Below, piece after piece: positions 44,601 to 57,612 of a stretch of 64,000 bases of DNA (position 1 is the stretch's first letter; each line of letters begins with the position of its first letter). Under the pieces are notes generated by a model. That model saw only the letters and a list, made by a program, of their open reading frames with translations, was not told the DNA's origin and made no database searches. The DNA comes from Tragulus kanchil (Eukaryota > Chordata > Mammalia > Artiodactyla > Tragulidae), in assembly GCA_022376925.1 (NCBI GenBank), contig JAIOJX010000004.1, forward strand, positions 496,001 to 560,000, read 5' to 3'. The position numbers and the translations under genes are program-made.

Positions 44601-47600
44601 GTGAGTACTCGAGTGTTCACAATTACAGTGTCAGGACCAGGTGGTTTGCTTCTGTTCTCCTGTACTGAGTGACGGACATTTCTCTGGCCAGGGAAATGAC
44701 ACTAGGTCAGGTAACCCTAGAATTATCTTCTTTGTGAAGATAATTACTAAAAGATGTCAGAATAAAAATATCATAATTAACATTTTTAAATGTTTATAGT
44801 TAACTGGGATTGTTAACAGACTGTTTATGAACCATGTAACTAACACTTCTGCAGAGTTGCTTTTATTTTCTGAGATCTACAATATGAGAAGAAGGCCAAG
44901 AGAAGTCACACAGGGACAGAAACAGACTTAAACCTTGTATCCTTGTACTTTGTATTAAGCTGTTTCCCAACATGAAAGAACATTTTGAGTTGACTTTTTC
45001 ATTTAAGTTCCTCCAAGGATGTTTCAACACACCTCACAATAATCTATTTCACCTTATTGGAGGCTTTATTTGCCATGGTTTTATTTATCCTAAATCTACA
45101 AATACTAAATGGGAAATTGCAAAATAATTCATAAGTTTTAAGTTGGTTGCTGTTGTGGCTAACATGATGAAATCCTGCCCTGTCCTGCTCCATCTCACCC
45201 AGGAGGTTAATTAGTCTTTGTCTAGCATATCTCATTTCTTAGTCACTTAGTAGCCATTTAGGTAATCAGATCCACTGTTGTGATATCATCATCTTTTATT
45301 CCAGTGACCCTTACTTTGCTGAATAATGCCCCTCAGGGTACAAGTATAGTGACACTGACCATTTATATATGCCAAACAGAAGCCAAAAAGTTCTTTTATT
45401 GTGCAGACAGAAAGTTCTCAATAAGGAAAGAAAAAATCATGTGCTAAGATTGCTCAGATCTTTGATAAAAATGAATCTTCTATCCATGATATTGTGAAGG
45501 AGAAAGGAATTTATTTTAGTTTTGCTGCTCCATCTCAAACTGTAAAAGTTATACATTGTGTGGTAAGTGTTTAGTTAAGATGGAAAAGACATTACCTTTA
45601 TTGGCTGGAAGACATGAACAGAAAATGTGTTCTGACTGGTGACAAGGTCAGAAAGCATCAAGCCCATAATGAGATTTAACCAAGGGATTCCCTGAAATCA
45701 GTGACACCAAGCCATTTGCTGTAAGTAAAGTGTGATTACACAGATTCAGGAATAGATTGAGACTCAAAAATATAAAAATGAGTGGAGTGGCTGTGTCTGT
45801 CAGTGAAGAAGCTGCTGCCTCATTTCTAGCAGAGTGGAAAGGTAGATTAGGAAAAAAGAAAGAAAATACTCAATAGAACCTGCATTTGTCAAAAAGTGCG
45901 AAGGAGGCACCGATGTGCCTCCTGTACCGAATGTGTGTAGGTACAGGAAAAAACATAGTATGTATGAGGTTCAGTATACACTTAGTGTGTCTATGGTTTC
46001 AAGTATCCATGGGGGTCTTGGAATGTATATACCTGAGGGTAAAGAGAACTGCTGCATTGAGTTTGACATTCTGCCTGGTAATGGCATTTGAGGAATCTCC
46101 TCCTCAGGCAAGAGAATATTTGACTTGAGGAGAACAAATCTATTTCACCTTATTGGAGGCTTTATTTGCCATGGTTTTATTTATCCTAAATCTACAAATA
46201 CTAAATGGGAAATTGCAAAATAATTCATAAGTTTTAAGTTGGTTGCTGTTGTGGCTAACATGATGAAATCCTGCCCTGTCCTGCTCCATCTCACCCAGGA
46301 GGTTAATTAGTCTTTGTCTAGCATATCTCATTTCTTAGTCACTTAGTAGCCATTTAGGTAATCAGATCCACTGTTGTGATATCATCATCTTTTATTCCAG
46401 TGACCCTTACTTTGCTGAATAATGCCCCTCAGGGTACAAGTATAGTGACACTGACCATTTATATATGCCAAACAGAAGCCAAAAAGTTCTTTTATTGTGC
46501 AGACAGAAAGTTCTCAATAAGGAAAGAAAAAATCATGTGCTAAGATTGCTCAGATCTTTGATAAAAATGAATCTTCTATCCATGATATTGTGAAGGAGAA
46601 AGGAATTTATTTTAGTTTTGCTGCTCCATCTCAAACTGTAAAAGTTATACATTGTGTGGTAAGTGTTTAGTTAAGATGGAAAAGACATTACCTTTATTGG
46701 CTGGAAGACATGAACAGAAAATGTGTTCTGACTGGTGACAAGGTCAGAAAGCATCAAGCCCATAATGAGATTTAACCAAGGGATTCCCTGAAATCAGTGA
46801 CACCAAGCCATTTGCTGTAAGTAAAGTGTGATTACACAGATTCAGGAATAGATTGAGACTCAAAAATATAAAAATGAGTGGAGTGGCTGTGTCTGTCAGT
46901 GAAGAAGCTGCTGCCTCATTTCTAGCAGAGTGGAAAGGTAGATTAGGAAAAAAGAAAGAAAATACTCAATAGAACCTGCATTTGTCAAAAAGTGCGAAGG
47001 AGGCACCGATGTGCCTCCTGTACCGAATGTGTGTAGGTACAGGAAAAAACATAGTATGTATGAGGTTCAGTATACACTTAGTGTGTCTATGGTTTCAAGT
47101 ATCCATGGGGGTCTTGGAATGTATATACCTGAGGGTAAAGAGAACTGCTGCATTGAGTTTGACATTCTGCCTGGTAATGGCATTTGAGGAATCTCCTCCT
47201 CAGGCAAGAGAATATTTGACTTGAGGAGAACAAACTAGGAAATTTCAAGTAAGAGGAAAATTTTGTTACTAGGTAAGTATGGGCTCAGAGTTTTTGATGC
47301 TTTTCATCTATGAAGCTTTTGGCAAATCACATAAATATATAAACCAAAGTTCTCACCAAATTATTGAAAAATATTTAGTAAATACTTTTAAACATTTGGC
47401 AATACACTTTGGCAATAATGGAATTAAAAACAATCTTACCACATTTGAGGATCTTAAGCAACACTAGAAGAGACCATATCCAAAAGAACTATTCAGTAAG
47501 CACTGATAGGGGAAAGCAGAAAAACAAGAAGCTAAATGTTTCTGGTTTCACACTGGCAGCTAGAAGGCAGGGGTCTGGAATGAGATCAGGAGACCTTTGC

Positions 47601-47926
47601 TGTTTCTTCTGGTGGGTTAAAAAAGTCATTAATCTACCCTGGGCCTTTACACATATGTAAAGAGAGGTTTAAAACTTTTGCCCTAGTCACTATATGGTGT
47701 TTGCAATCTTATTACATATAAATTGTTGGTGGTTTCCTTCTCATTTTATTGCCAGAATATACTGTCTCCCCATCTTGCAAACACACCTGGTCACAGAGAC
47801 TTCAAAACAGGGAGGTAAAAATTATCTTTATGTAACTCCTACAGACCACACCTTAGACCATGCCTTGCTGTAACCTCATGTAGACAACTTGATGGAAATT
47901 CCTGTTTGAGGAATCTTCCATAAAAT
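44601..47926. other. SPINK5: Intron, mostly duplication R
   Basis: No coding signal. The repeated 80-codon and 63-codon frames are chance frames doubled by duplication R. Confidence 0.7.
45041..47232. repeat. Tandem duplication R (2 x 1096 bp)
   Basis: Copy 1 is 45041-46136 and copy 2 is 46137-47232, almost identical intronic DNA between the tail exon and the last exon. The junction shares about 3 bases. Confidence 0.93.
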
Positions 47927-50272
47927 AATACTCAGATTTATTTATTCAAAAAATGAAGTGTCTTGCCAAAGCTAGGAGCAAAAGGTTTTATAAGTTCCTT
48001 CCTTTCATTTGAGGGTGTTTTCTTTCCACTAGAGTCATATAATGGGCATTATAATAAGTAATTAACCATAAGTATGGTTTTATGTGATGGAACAAATCTT
48101 TAGTGCAAGAGGTGTCCTGAGCATGGGTTCAATTCAGGCTGTATGACTGTTATATGATCTCAGATACAACAAGGTGGTATAGGTGGGTCATGGCCAAGCA
48201 CTGCTCTAATAACCATCATGGGTGCAAATCCTAGATGTTGGAACCTATTGCCTGAACCTTGGTCCTGGGTAGATGATTCTCTGAGAGAATCTGGAATCCT
48301 GAGAATGAATAAAAGGCCTGACAGTTACACCTGGAAAAAGAGACTGAAAACCCTACTTTGTCTTCCTATTCTAAGAAATACTTTTCATTATATGGTAACT
48401 TTTAAGATTTATGTAACTCTAGAGTTTCTTGGGCTCTTTCCTTTTGCACCTCCACAGTAGATCTATATTTAGCACAGGGGTCATTATCTTTCACATTTTA
48501 AAGAAAATCAGCCTGTACGATATTCTGCCATTTACCAAAAATCCATCAGTATAAAGTTCTGGGTCCACTGTAGACTTGACTTCATTCCTTGTGCTCTGCT
48601 GCCACCTTTTAAGTTGTCAGGAGATTCTGAAAACCAACAGCTCTGGAAAAGGAATTATCTCAAATAAGAAATTACAAAAAGCTGAACTGACAGCCCACAG
48701 AGTGGGAGAAAATCATAGCAAATGAAATAACAGACAAAGAATTAATCTCCAAAATCTACAAGCAACTCAGACAACTCAGCACAGGAAAAACGAAAAACCC
48801 AATCAAAAAATGGGAAAAAGATCTAAAGAGACACCTCTCCAAAGAGGACATACAGATGGCCCAAAAGCACATGAAATGATGCTCAACCTCACTTATTATT
48901 AGAGAAATGCAAATCAAAACTACAATGAGATATCACCTCACACCTGTCAGAATGGCCATCATCAAAAAATCTGCAGACACTAAATGCTGGAGAGGGTTCG
49001 GAGATAAGGGAATCCTCTTGCATTGCTGGTGGGAATGTCAATTGATACAGCCTCTATGGAAGACAGTATGGAGATTCCTTAAAAACTTGTACTTTTCAAT
49101 TCCATAAAATAATACTCAGATTTATTTATTCAAAAAATGAAGTGTCTTGCCAAAGCTAGGAGCAAAAGGTTTTATAAGTTCCTTCCTTTCATTTGAGGGT
49201 GTTTTCTTTCCACTAGAGTCATATAATGGGCATTATAATAAGTAATTAACCATAAGTATGGTTTTATGTGATGGAACAAATCTTTAGTGCAAGAGGTGTC
49301 CTGAGCATGGGTTCAATTCAGGCTGTATGACTGTTATATGATCTCAGATACAACAAGGTGGTATAGGTGGGTCATGGCCAAGCACTGCTCTAATAACCAT
49401 CATGGGTGCAAATCCTAGATGTTGGAACCTATTGCCTGAACCTTGGTCCTGGGTAGATGATTCTCTGAGAGAATCTGGAATCCTGAGAATGAATAAAAGG
49501 CCTGACAGTTACACCGGGAAAAAAGAGACTGAAAACCCTACTTTGTCTTCCTATTCTAAGAAATACTTTTCATTATATGGTAACTTTTAAGATTTATGTA
49601 ACTCTAGAGTTTCTTGGGCTCTTTCCTTTTGCACCTCCACAGTAGATCTATATTTAGCACAGGGGTCATTATCTTTCACATTTTAAAGAAAATCAGCCTG
49701 TACGATATTCTGCCATTTACCAAAAATCCATCAGTATAAAGTTCTGGGTCCACTGTAGACTTGACTTCATTCCTTGTGCTCTGCTGCCACCTTTTAAGTT
49801 GTCAGGAGATTCTGAAAACCAACAGCTCTGGAAAAGGAATTATCTCAAATAAGAAATTACAAAAAGCTGAACTGACAGCCCACAGAGTGGGAGAAAATCA
49901 TAGCAAATGAAATAACAGACAAAGAATTAATCTCCAAAATCTACAAGCAACTCAGACAACTCAGCACAGGAAAAACGAAAAACCCAATCAAAAAATGGGA
50001 AAAAGATCTAAAGAGACACCTCTCCAAAGAGGACATACAGATGGCCCAAAAGCACATGAAATGATGCTCAACCTCACTTATTATTAGAGAAATGCAAATC
50101 AAAACTACAATGAGATATCACCTCACACCTGTCAGAATGGCCATCATCAAAAAATCTGCAGACACTAAATGCTGGAGAGGGTTCGGAGATAAGGGAATCC
50201 TCTTGCATTGCTGGTGGGAATGTCAATTGATACAGCCTCTATGGAAGACAGTATGGAGATTCCTTAAAAAAC
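47927..50272. repeat. Tandem duplication P (2 x about 1165 bp)
   Basis: Copy 1 is 47927-49086 and copy 2 is 49101-50272, offset 1174, with 14 bases of filler. It contains the 5' part of a truncated + strand L1. Confidence 0.92.
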
Positions 50273-50930
50273 TGAAAATAGAATCACCCTATGACCCAGC
50301 AATCCCACTCTTAGGCTTATATCTTGATGAAATCAAATCTGAAAGAAGCACTTGTACCCCAATGTTCATTGCAGCTCTCTATACAATAGCCAGAACATGG
50401 AAGCAACGTAGATGTCCATCGACGAATGAATGGATACTGAAGCCCTGGTACATATATACAATGGAATACTACTCAGCTGTTAAAGGAAATGCAGAAGACT
50501 CAGTCCTAATGAGGTCGCTGGCTCTAGAACGTATCATCAAAAGTGAAGTCAGTCAAAAAGAGAAAGACAAGTACAGTATAGTAACACACATATATGGAAT
50601 CTAGTAGGACGATCTTGATAACACACGCAGTGAACTCATGGAAAAACAGAGCATAGACATAGGGACGCTGTGGGGAAGAAATAGGGAGGGGGAGGCATGG
50701 AGGGAGTAACATGGAAACCTATACTGTCATGTGTGGAAAAGATAGCTATTGTCATTGTGCTAAGGGAATAGTAGTGCTAACAATGGCTTGGGATGATGGT
50801 CCGGAGGGGTGGGATGGGGGGAACTGAGGGGGTGGGGACCAGGGATATGACTGAGCTGGGTACATACAAGTCTGTGAACAAAAAAACTCTGTAAAATCTT
50901 TAAAATAAAAAAGTTAAAAAAAAAAGAGAT
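48668..50930 (+). mobile_element. L1 LINE 3' fragment, + strand
   Basis: A 5'-truncated L1 in the intron before the last SPINK5 exon, starting in late ORF2 and ending with a 3' UTR and A-rich tail at about 50930. Duplications P and Q repeat parts of it, so the real insert is about 1.1 kb. The ORF2 remnant (best piece 50092-50604, ending THIYGI) has a stop just upstream, where CGA in related copies is TGA, a CpG-type change. Confidence 0.87.
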
Positions 50931-52268
50931 AGTGGCACTGGAAGAAGATTCCTATATTAAGAGAAATACCATGCTATTTTGAGACTAATAACTGATTATT
51001 CTCAATTTCATGAAAGATTTTCCAGGATTCAACAAGACTGTAACTTGCCAACTCAAATCAAAGGAAGCCTGATGGGTTTAATGTGAGAACTAAAATGGAG
51101 GTTTGAGTTTGTAATAATAATTCTGCTAGTGTTCTAGGTAGTACCAGCAGACAATGCACAATTACCTTTATAGAAACTTTAAAAAAATTACAAAATTGTA
51201 TCGCAGGACCCCCCTGTCAGAATGGCCATCATCAAAAAATCTGCAGACACTAAATGCTGGAGAGGGTTCGGAGATAAGGGAATCCTCTTGCATTGCTGGT
51301 GGGAATGTCAATTGATACAGCCTCTATGGAAGACAGTATGGAGATTCCTTAAAAAACTGAAAATAGAATCACCCTATGACCCAGCAATCCCACTCTTAGG
51401 CTTATATCTTGATGAAATCAAATCTGAAAGAAGCACTTGTACCCCAATGTTCATTGCAGCTCTCTATACAATAGCCAGAACATGGAAGCAACGTAGATGT
51501 CCATCGACGAATGAATGGATACTGAAGCCCTGGTACATATATACAATGGAATACTACTCAGCTGTTAAAGGAAATGCAGAAGACTCAGTCCTAATGAGGT
51601 CGCTGGCTCTAGAACGTATCATCAAAAGTGAAGTCAGTCAAAAAGAGAAAGACAAGTACAGTATAGTAACACACATATATGGAATCTAGTAGGACGATCT
51701 TGATAACACACGCAGTGAACTCATGGAAAAACAGAGCATAGACATAGGGACGCTGTGGGGAAGAAATAGGGAGGGGGAGGCATGGAGGGAGTAACATGGA
51801 AACCTATACTGTCATGTGTGGAAAAGATAGCTATTGTCATTGTGCTAAGGGAATAGTAGTGCTAACAATGGCTTGGGATGATGGTCCGGAGGGGTGGGAT
51901 GGGGGGAACTGAGGGGGTGGGGACCAGGGATATGACTGAGCTGGGTACATACAAGTCTGTGAACAAAAAAACTCTGTAAAATCTTTAAAATAAAAAAGTT
52001 AAAAAAAAAAGAGATAGTGGCACTGGAAGAAGATTCCTATATTAAGAGAAATACCATGCTATTTTGAGACTAATAACTGATTATTCTCAATTTCATGAAA
52101 GATTTTCCAGGATTCAACAAGACTGTAACTTGCCAACTCAAATCAAAGGAAGCCTGATGGGTTTAATGTGAGAACTAAAATGGAGGTTTGAGTTTGTAAT
52201 AATAATTCTGCTAGTGTTCTAGGTAGTACCAGCAGACAATGCACAATTACCTTTATAGAAACTTTAAA
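50128..52268. repeat. Tandem duplication Q (2 x about 1055 bp)
   Basis: Copy 1 is 50128-51182 and copy 2 is 51213-52268, offset 1085, with about 30 bases of unmatched filler ending in a C run. It overlaps P and contains the L1 3' end. Confidence 0.92.
51213..52012 (+). mobile_element. L1 LINE 3' fragment, duplicate copy
   Basis: The second copy of the 50128-50930 part of the + strand L1, produced by duplication Q. It starts in late ORF2 and ends in the same A-rich tail. Confidence 0.87.
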
Positions 52269-52766
52269 TGTTAACTTAATGTTTTAAATGTTTATTTCAA
52301 GAATATATGACTAATGGATAAGTCCAGCAGAAAGACAGCTGATTAAATGTTCACGGCCTAAAACAAGCTATAACAGGATTGCATTCATTGTTAGAGAAAT
52401 TAGGCTTAAGTCCTGACCAAATGTGAGACCTTGGCAAGTCAGTGAACTTCACTGAAGTTCATTTTCTTCCTTTGAGAAAATATGTGAATGATATCTTCCT
52501 TCTCTCACATGTAATCAAGAGGGCCACATGCAATCAATAGCAGAGTTCATTTTTGCACCCACGTCAACAAGTAATAGGTACTAAATACTCAAATACTCAC
52601 TAAATCAACTGAATACAATGTACAAGAGATTTGAAATTGTATATTCTTCCCAAAATGCAGGAATCTATGAATATCTTTGACTATGTTACCATCATAAACA
52701 TATAACCTGCATTTCTACAGTGTTCTGTAAGTTTCTAACATCTAATCTGCTCATTTTCTCTTCTAG

Positions 52767-53070
52767 GTCAATTGATGCAAAAGTTGGTAAAAACCATGTG
52801 GGAAAATGTGTACCCTGATTCTGAACTGCCTACCTTCACCATCTGTATATACAAGGAATTTTTCAGAGCTCATCTTCTGTACTATGAAGGACAACACAGA
52901 GCTCTTGGGGGAATGGATTCACTGACTTTCAGTCTTTTCCATCTCTTTCCTCCTAGATTTTGTGATCTGAGGGCACAGAGACCTCTTCACCAATCTGTGC
53001 TGTGGAAACCTATTGATCACAATGCTGTCTATTCAACTGTTTGTTCAATAAAAGTAAACCCAGCACAATG
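52767..53070 (+). CDS. SPINK5: SPINK5 last exon: two codons, stop, 3' UTR
   Basis: After a ctcttctag acceptor the frame reads GTC AAT TGA, so the protein ends V-N-stop at 52773-52775 and the rest of the exon is 3' UTR. An AATAAA lies at 53047, followed by a plausible cleavage region near 53065-53070. The acceptor, the phase and the poly(A) signal support a terminal exon. The very short coding part is a prediction: if a different acceptor is used, the tail would differ. A duplicate lies at 53879. Confidence 0.75.
53047..53052 (+). promoter_or_regulatory. SPINK5: SPINK5 poly(A) signal AATAAA
   Basis: A canonical hexamer about 280 bases after the stop codon in the last exon. It is repeated at 54159-54164 in the duplicate copy. 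Confidence 0.8.
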
Positions 53071-53878
53071 CCATTTCTCTGATTTCTTTGTCACTGCCTG
53101 GATACTAGAAACTTGTTTTTGAAGAGACGCCATTAAACTCTACCATTTTGTCTTTCTAAGCCTATAGGTGCTCTTTTCAAATTCAAGTTGCTCTCACAGT
53201 TGTGAAGGAATGTCTAGAAAAGAAGTGAGGAGGTGAGGGTTCCCAGACAGCCAACAGCTATCCCAAGTCACACAAACTAGCTATGAATTGACCTCACCTT
53301 CACTGTTACTTTACCAGTTCCTCAATCTAGCTTCTGTATTTCCATGGATAGCATAACCAACTGTTTCATGGGTCTCATCCATTACCTTTAGAAATGTTAA
53401 TATTTTTTTCAAGAATATATGACTAATGGATAAGTCCAGCAGAAAGACAGCTGATTAAATGTTCACGGCCTAAAACAAGCTATAACAGGATTGCATTCAT
53501 TGTTAGAGAAATTAGGCTTAAGTCCTGACCAAATGTGAGACCTTGGCAAGTCAGTGAACTTCACTGAAGTTCATTTTCTTCCTTTGAGAAAATATGTGAA
53601 TGATATCTTCCTTCTCTCACATGTAATCAAGAGGGCCACATGCAATCAATAGCAGAGTTCATTTTTGCACCCACGTCAACAAGTAATAGGTACTAAATAC
53701 TCAAATACTCACTAAATCAACTGAATACAATGTACAAGAGATTTGAAATTGTATATTCTTCCCAAAATGCAGGAATCTATGAATATCTTTGACTATGTTA
53801 CCATCATAAACATATAACCTGCATTTCTACAGTGTTCTGTAAGTTTCTAACATCTAATCTGCTCATTTTCTCTTCTAG

Positions 53879-54182
53879 GTCAATTGATGCAAAAGTTGGT
53901 AAAAACCATGTGGGAAAATGTGTACCCTGATTCTGAACTGCCTACCTTCACCATCTGTATATACAAGGAATTTTTCAGAGCTCATCTTCTGTACTATGAA
54001 GGACAACACAGAGCTCTTGGGGGAATGGATTCACTGACTTTCAGTCTTTTCCATCTCTTTCCTCCTAGATTTTGTGATCTGAGGGCACAGAGACCTCTTC
54101 ACCAATCTGTGCTGTGGAAACCTATTGATCACAATGCTGTCTATTCAACTGTTTGTTCAATAAAAGTAAACCCAGCACAATG
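53879..54182 (+). pseudogene. SPINK5: Duplicate of the SPINK5 last exon
   Basis: A second copy of the terminal exon at an offset of 1112 bases inside duplication K, with the same acceptor, V-N-stop codons and AATAAA. It lies after the first poly(A) signal. It is probably the same exon assembled twice. Confidence 0.78.
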
Positions 54183-54599
54183 CCATTTCTCTGATTTCTT
54201 TGTCACTGCCTGGATACTAGAAACTTGTTTTTGAAGAGACGCCATTAAACTCTACCCTTTTGTCTTTCTAAGCCTATAGGTGCTCTTTTTCAAATTCAAG
54301 TTGCTCTCACAGTTGTGAAGGAATGTCTAGAAAAGAAGTGAGGAGGTGAGGGTTCCCAGACAGCCAACAGCTATCCCAAGTCACACAAACTAGCTATGAA
54401 TTGACCTCACCTTCACTGTTACTTTACCAGTTCCTCAATCTAGCTTCTGTATTTCCATGGATAGCATAACCAACTGTTTCATGGGTCTCATCCAATGACA
54501 CAAACTAGTAATTTCTCATAGTAATAATGCTACCTCTTGATAAAATTTCCTATATCAGAGCCTTGAACCCATGCATAGTCTGGGGGAAGACCAAGGCAA

Positions 54600-54960
54600 C
54601 AAGAGTTTCCAATGTGTGCAAGTCTGAGTAGCACTGACTATCAGAACTATAGTAGTAGTTACATATGTAATTTCAAATTTTCTAGTAGCTACAAAAGAAA
54701 TAGGTAAAATTAATTTTAGTAATATATTTTATTTAGCCCTATATATCAAAACTATTATCTTTCAAAATATAACATATAAAACATTACAGTCATAATATAA
54801 TCATATAAAAAAAACTCTTGTCACTAAGTCTTTGATATTCATATGTATTTTAGATTTATAGCATGTTTACATCAGACACATTTCAAGTACTTAAGAGCTA
54901 CATGTACATGCTCAATAGCTACATGTAACTAGAAGCTACTAAATAGTGACTTAATAAACA
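54600..54960. mobile_element. MER5A-like hAT fossil
   Basis: Contains tgctcaatagctacatgtaa and ctagaagctactaaatagtg, resembling the MER5 ending. It is AT-rich and diverged, and repeated at about 55783-56140 by duplication L. Confidence 0.5.
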
Positions 54961-55144
54961 TGAGAAATCCACCAAGGAAAGTAAGCACTAGACAGGGTGG
55001 GATAGAACAAACATACGTTCCAGTCACCATGCTGAAACACCATCAAGCCCAGAATCTTGCTACTGCTTGTACCTAGTTACGCTCTTCACTTTCAGATTCT
55101 GGGCTGATGCTGAACACACCATAGATGGAAGAAAGTGAAAGTGT

Positions 55145-55243
55145 GTGTCACTCAGTCAGTGTCTGACTCTTCAGGACCCTATGGACGGTAGCCTGCCAGA
55201 CTCCTCTGTCCATGGTATTTCCCAGGCAAGAATACTGGAGTGG
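55145..55243 (-). mobile_element. SINE half, left of the nested L1
   Basis: Contains tcactcagtcagtgtctgac and ggcaagaatactggagtgg. The continuation, gttgccactgctttctccag, resumes at 57533 after the L1. It is repeated at 56328-56424 by duplication L. Confidence 0.7.
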
Positions 55244-57516
55244 CAACAGCTTATGACACACAATAGCATCAAAACAAACAACGAACTCAAAAAGTGGGCA
55301 GAAGACCTGAATAGACACTTCTCTAAGAGGACATGCAGTTGGCCAACAGGCACATGAAAAGACATTTAGAATGACTAGTTATTAGAGAAATGCAAATTAA
55401 AACTACAGTGAGATACCACTTCACACAAGTCAGAATGGCTATCATCAAAAATTCCACAAACAAGTACTGGAGAGGGTGCAGAGAAAAGGGAACCTTCGTG
55501 CACTGTTGGCAGGAATGTAAATTGGTACAGTCACTATGGAGAACTGTGTGGAGGTTCCTTAAAAAACTAAACATAGAGCTACCGTATGACCCTGTAACCC
55601 CACTCCTGGGCATATATTCACAGAAAAGCATGGTCCTAAGAGTTACATGCTCTCCAATGTTTCATGGGTCTCATCCAATGACACAAACTAGTAATTTCTC
55701 ATAGTAATAATGCTACCTCTTGATAAAATTTCCTATATCAGAGCCTTGAACCCATGCATAGTCTGGGGAAGACCAAGGCAACAAGAGTTTCAATGTGTGC
55801 AAGTCTGAGTAGCACTGACTATCCGAACTATAGTAGTAGTTACATATGTAATTTCAAATTTTCTAGTAGCTACAAAAGAAATAGGTAAAATTAATTTTAG
55901 TAATATATTTTATTTAGCCCTATATATCAAAACTATTATCTTTCAAAATATAACATATAAAACATTACAGTCATAATATAATCATATAAAAAAAACTCTT
56001 GTCACTAAGTCTTTGATATTCATATGTATTTTAGATTTATAGCATGTTTACATCAGACACATTTCAAGTACTTAAGAGCTACATGTACATGCTCAATAGC
56101 TACATGTAACTAGAAGCTACTAAATAGTGACTTAATAAACATGAGAAATCCACCAAGGAAAGTAAGCACTAGACAGGGTGGGATAGAACAAACATACGTT
56201 CCAGTCACCATGCTGAAACACCATCAAGCCCAGAATCTTGCTACTGCTTGTACCTAGTTACGCTCTTCACTTTCAGATTCTGGGCTGATGCTGAACACAC
56301 CATAGATGGAAGAAAGTGAAAGTGTGTGTCACTCAGTCAGTGTCTGACTCTTCAGGACCCTATGGACGGTAGCCTGCCAGACTCCTCTGTCCATGGTATT
56401 TCCCAGGCAAGAATACTGGAGTGGCAACAGCTTATGACACACAATAGCATCAAAACAAACAACGAACTCAAAAAGTGGGCAGAAGACCTGAATAGACACT
56501 TCTCTAAGAGGACATGCAGTTGGCCAACAGGCACATGAAAAGACATTTAGAATGACTAGTTATTAGAGAAATGCAAATTAAAACTACAGTGAGATACCAC
56601 TTCACACAAGTCAGAATGGCTATCATCAAAAATTCCACAAACAAGTACTGGAGAGGGTGCAGAGAAAAGGGAACCTTCGTGCACTGTTGGCAGGAATGTA
56701 AATTGGTACAGTCACTATGGAGAACTGTGTGGAGGTTCCTTAAAAAACTAAACATAGAGCTACCGTATGACCCTGTAACCCCACTCCTGGGCATATATTC
56801 ACAGAAAAGCATGGTCCTAAGAGTTACATGCTCTCCAATGTTCATTACAGGAGTGTTTACAATAGCCAAGATATGGAAACAGCCTAAATGTTCATTGACA
56901 GTGGAATGTATAAAGATGTGATATATATATAAAATGAAATTGTGATATTTCATATAAAATGAAATATTACTCAGCCATTAAAAGAATGAAATAAGGTCAT
57001 TTGAAGCAATATGGTTGAACCTAGAGAGTGTCATACTGAGTGAAGTAAAGTCAGACAGAGAAGGAGAAATATCATATAACATCCCTTTTAAGTGGATTCT
57101 AAAAAGAAATGATACAAATGAACTTATTTACAAAATAGAAAGAGATTCACAAACATAGAAAACAAATGTATGTTTTGCAGAGGGGAGGGGATTCTTGGGC
57201 TCTTTGGGAAATTCACATACACACTGCCATGTTTGAAACAGATACCCAACAAAAATCTATTGTATAGCACATGGGGGAAAAAAGATTATAATTGAAAGTA
57301 TGGGGTGGAACTTTTCATATATGTATTTGTGGAAGTATAGAAAATAGCCATTCTCACTACCCTTTAACAAATGGTGGGGAAGAGAGGGATGTGAGGTGAT
57401 GCTTTACTTTCCACTTTGATACTCTGCTATATTGTTTTAATGTGATACAGTAAGCATATATAGTTTTTCTAATTTAAAAAATAAATAGTAAATTAATTAG
57501 TAAAATTAATAGTAAA
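55244..57516 (+). mobile_element. L1 LINE 3' fragment nested in a SINE, + strand
   Basis: Late ORF2 ([31 protein letters not shown]) and a 3' UTR, more diverged than the other L1s. It is flanked by aagaatactggagtgg at 55228-55243 and aagaatactggaatgg at 57517-57532. This looks like a 16-base target-site duplication inside a Bov-tA-type SINE whose halves lie on either side. Duplication L doubles most of it, so the real insert is about 1.1 kb. Confidence 0.75.
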
Positions 57517-57612
57517 AAGAATACTGGAATGGGTTGCCACTGCTTTCTCCAGGGGACCTTTCCAACCCAAGGACTTGGGATTCCCTGGTGGCTCAGATGG
57601 CAGATTGATGAA
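57517..57612. mobile_element. SINE half, right of the nested L1, plus SINE fragment
   Basis: The stretch from aagaatactggaatgg to ccaacccaaggac continues the SINE at 55145. It is followed directly by attccctggtggctcagatg, the head of another Bov-tA copy in the opposite orientation. Confidence 0.62.

Larger units (their letters stand above)
895..53070 (+). other. SPINK5: SPINK5 (LEKTI) 3' gene portion, whole span
   Basis: The span covers the last five Kazal domains, their linkers, the C-terminal tail and the 3' UTR of LEKTI. LEKTI is a secreted epithelial inhibitor of kallikrein-type serine proteases (KLK5, KLK7, KLK14) that is processed into single- or multi-domain fragments. The assignment rests on serial four-cysteine Kazal exons joined by charged linker exons in matching phase, ending in a classical six-cysteine domain and a tail that starts IRQTNTYIRSEG, which I recognise from mammalian LEKTI C-termini. 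The spliced order is 895-1022, 2679-2751, 5158-5285, 5434-5512, 18807-18934, 20800-20869, 22882-23009, 24137-24236, 40113-40243, 44510-44600 and 52767 onward. The 5' two thirds of the gene lie outside the window. The span is inflated by many approximately 1.1-kb duplications that look like assembly errors. Confidence 0.9.
52280..54495. repeat. Tandem duplication K (2 x about 1101 bp)
   Basis: Copy 1 is about 52280-53381 and copy 2 about 53395-54495, offset 1112. It carries the SPINK5 last exon. Differences include accattttg against acccttttg and one extra T in a T-run. Confidence 0.92.
54475..56840. repeat. Tandem duplication L (2 x 1183 bp)
   Basis: Copy 1 is 54475-55657 and copy 2 is 55658-56840. 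It contains a MER5-like element, a SINE half and L1 sequence. One G is lost in copy 2 (tctggggga to tctgggga). Confidence 0.92.

Noticed and set aside
45886..46128. 80-codon frame duplicated at 46982
   Set aside because: It is identical only because of duplication R. There is no domain, no splice or codon signal, and it sits in a SPINK5 intron.
52772..53122. 116-codon frame in the SPINK5 last exon, repeated at 53884
   Set aside because: It lies in the 3' UTR after the in-frame stop, has no domain and no start context, contains the poly(A) signal, and is doubled only by duplication K.
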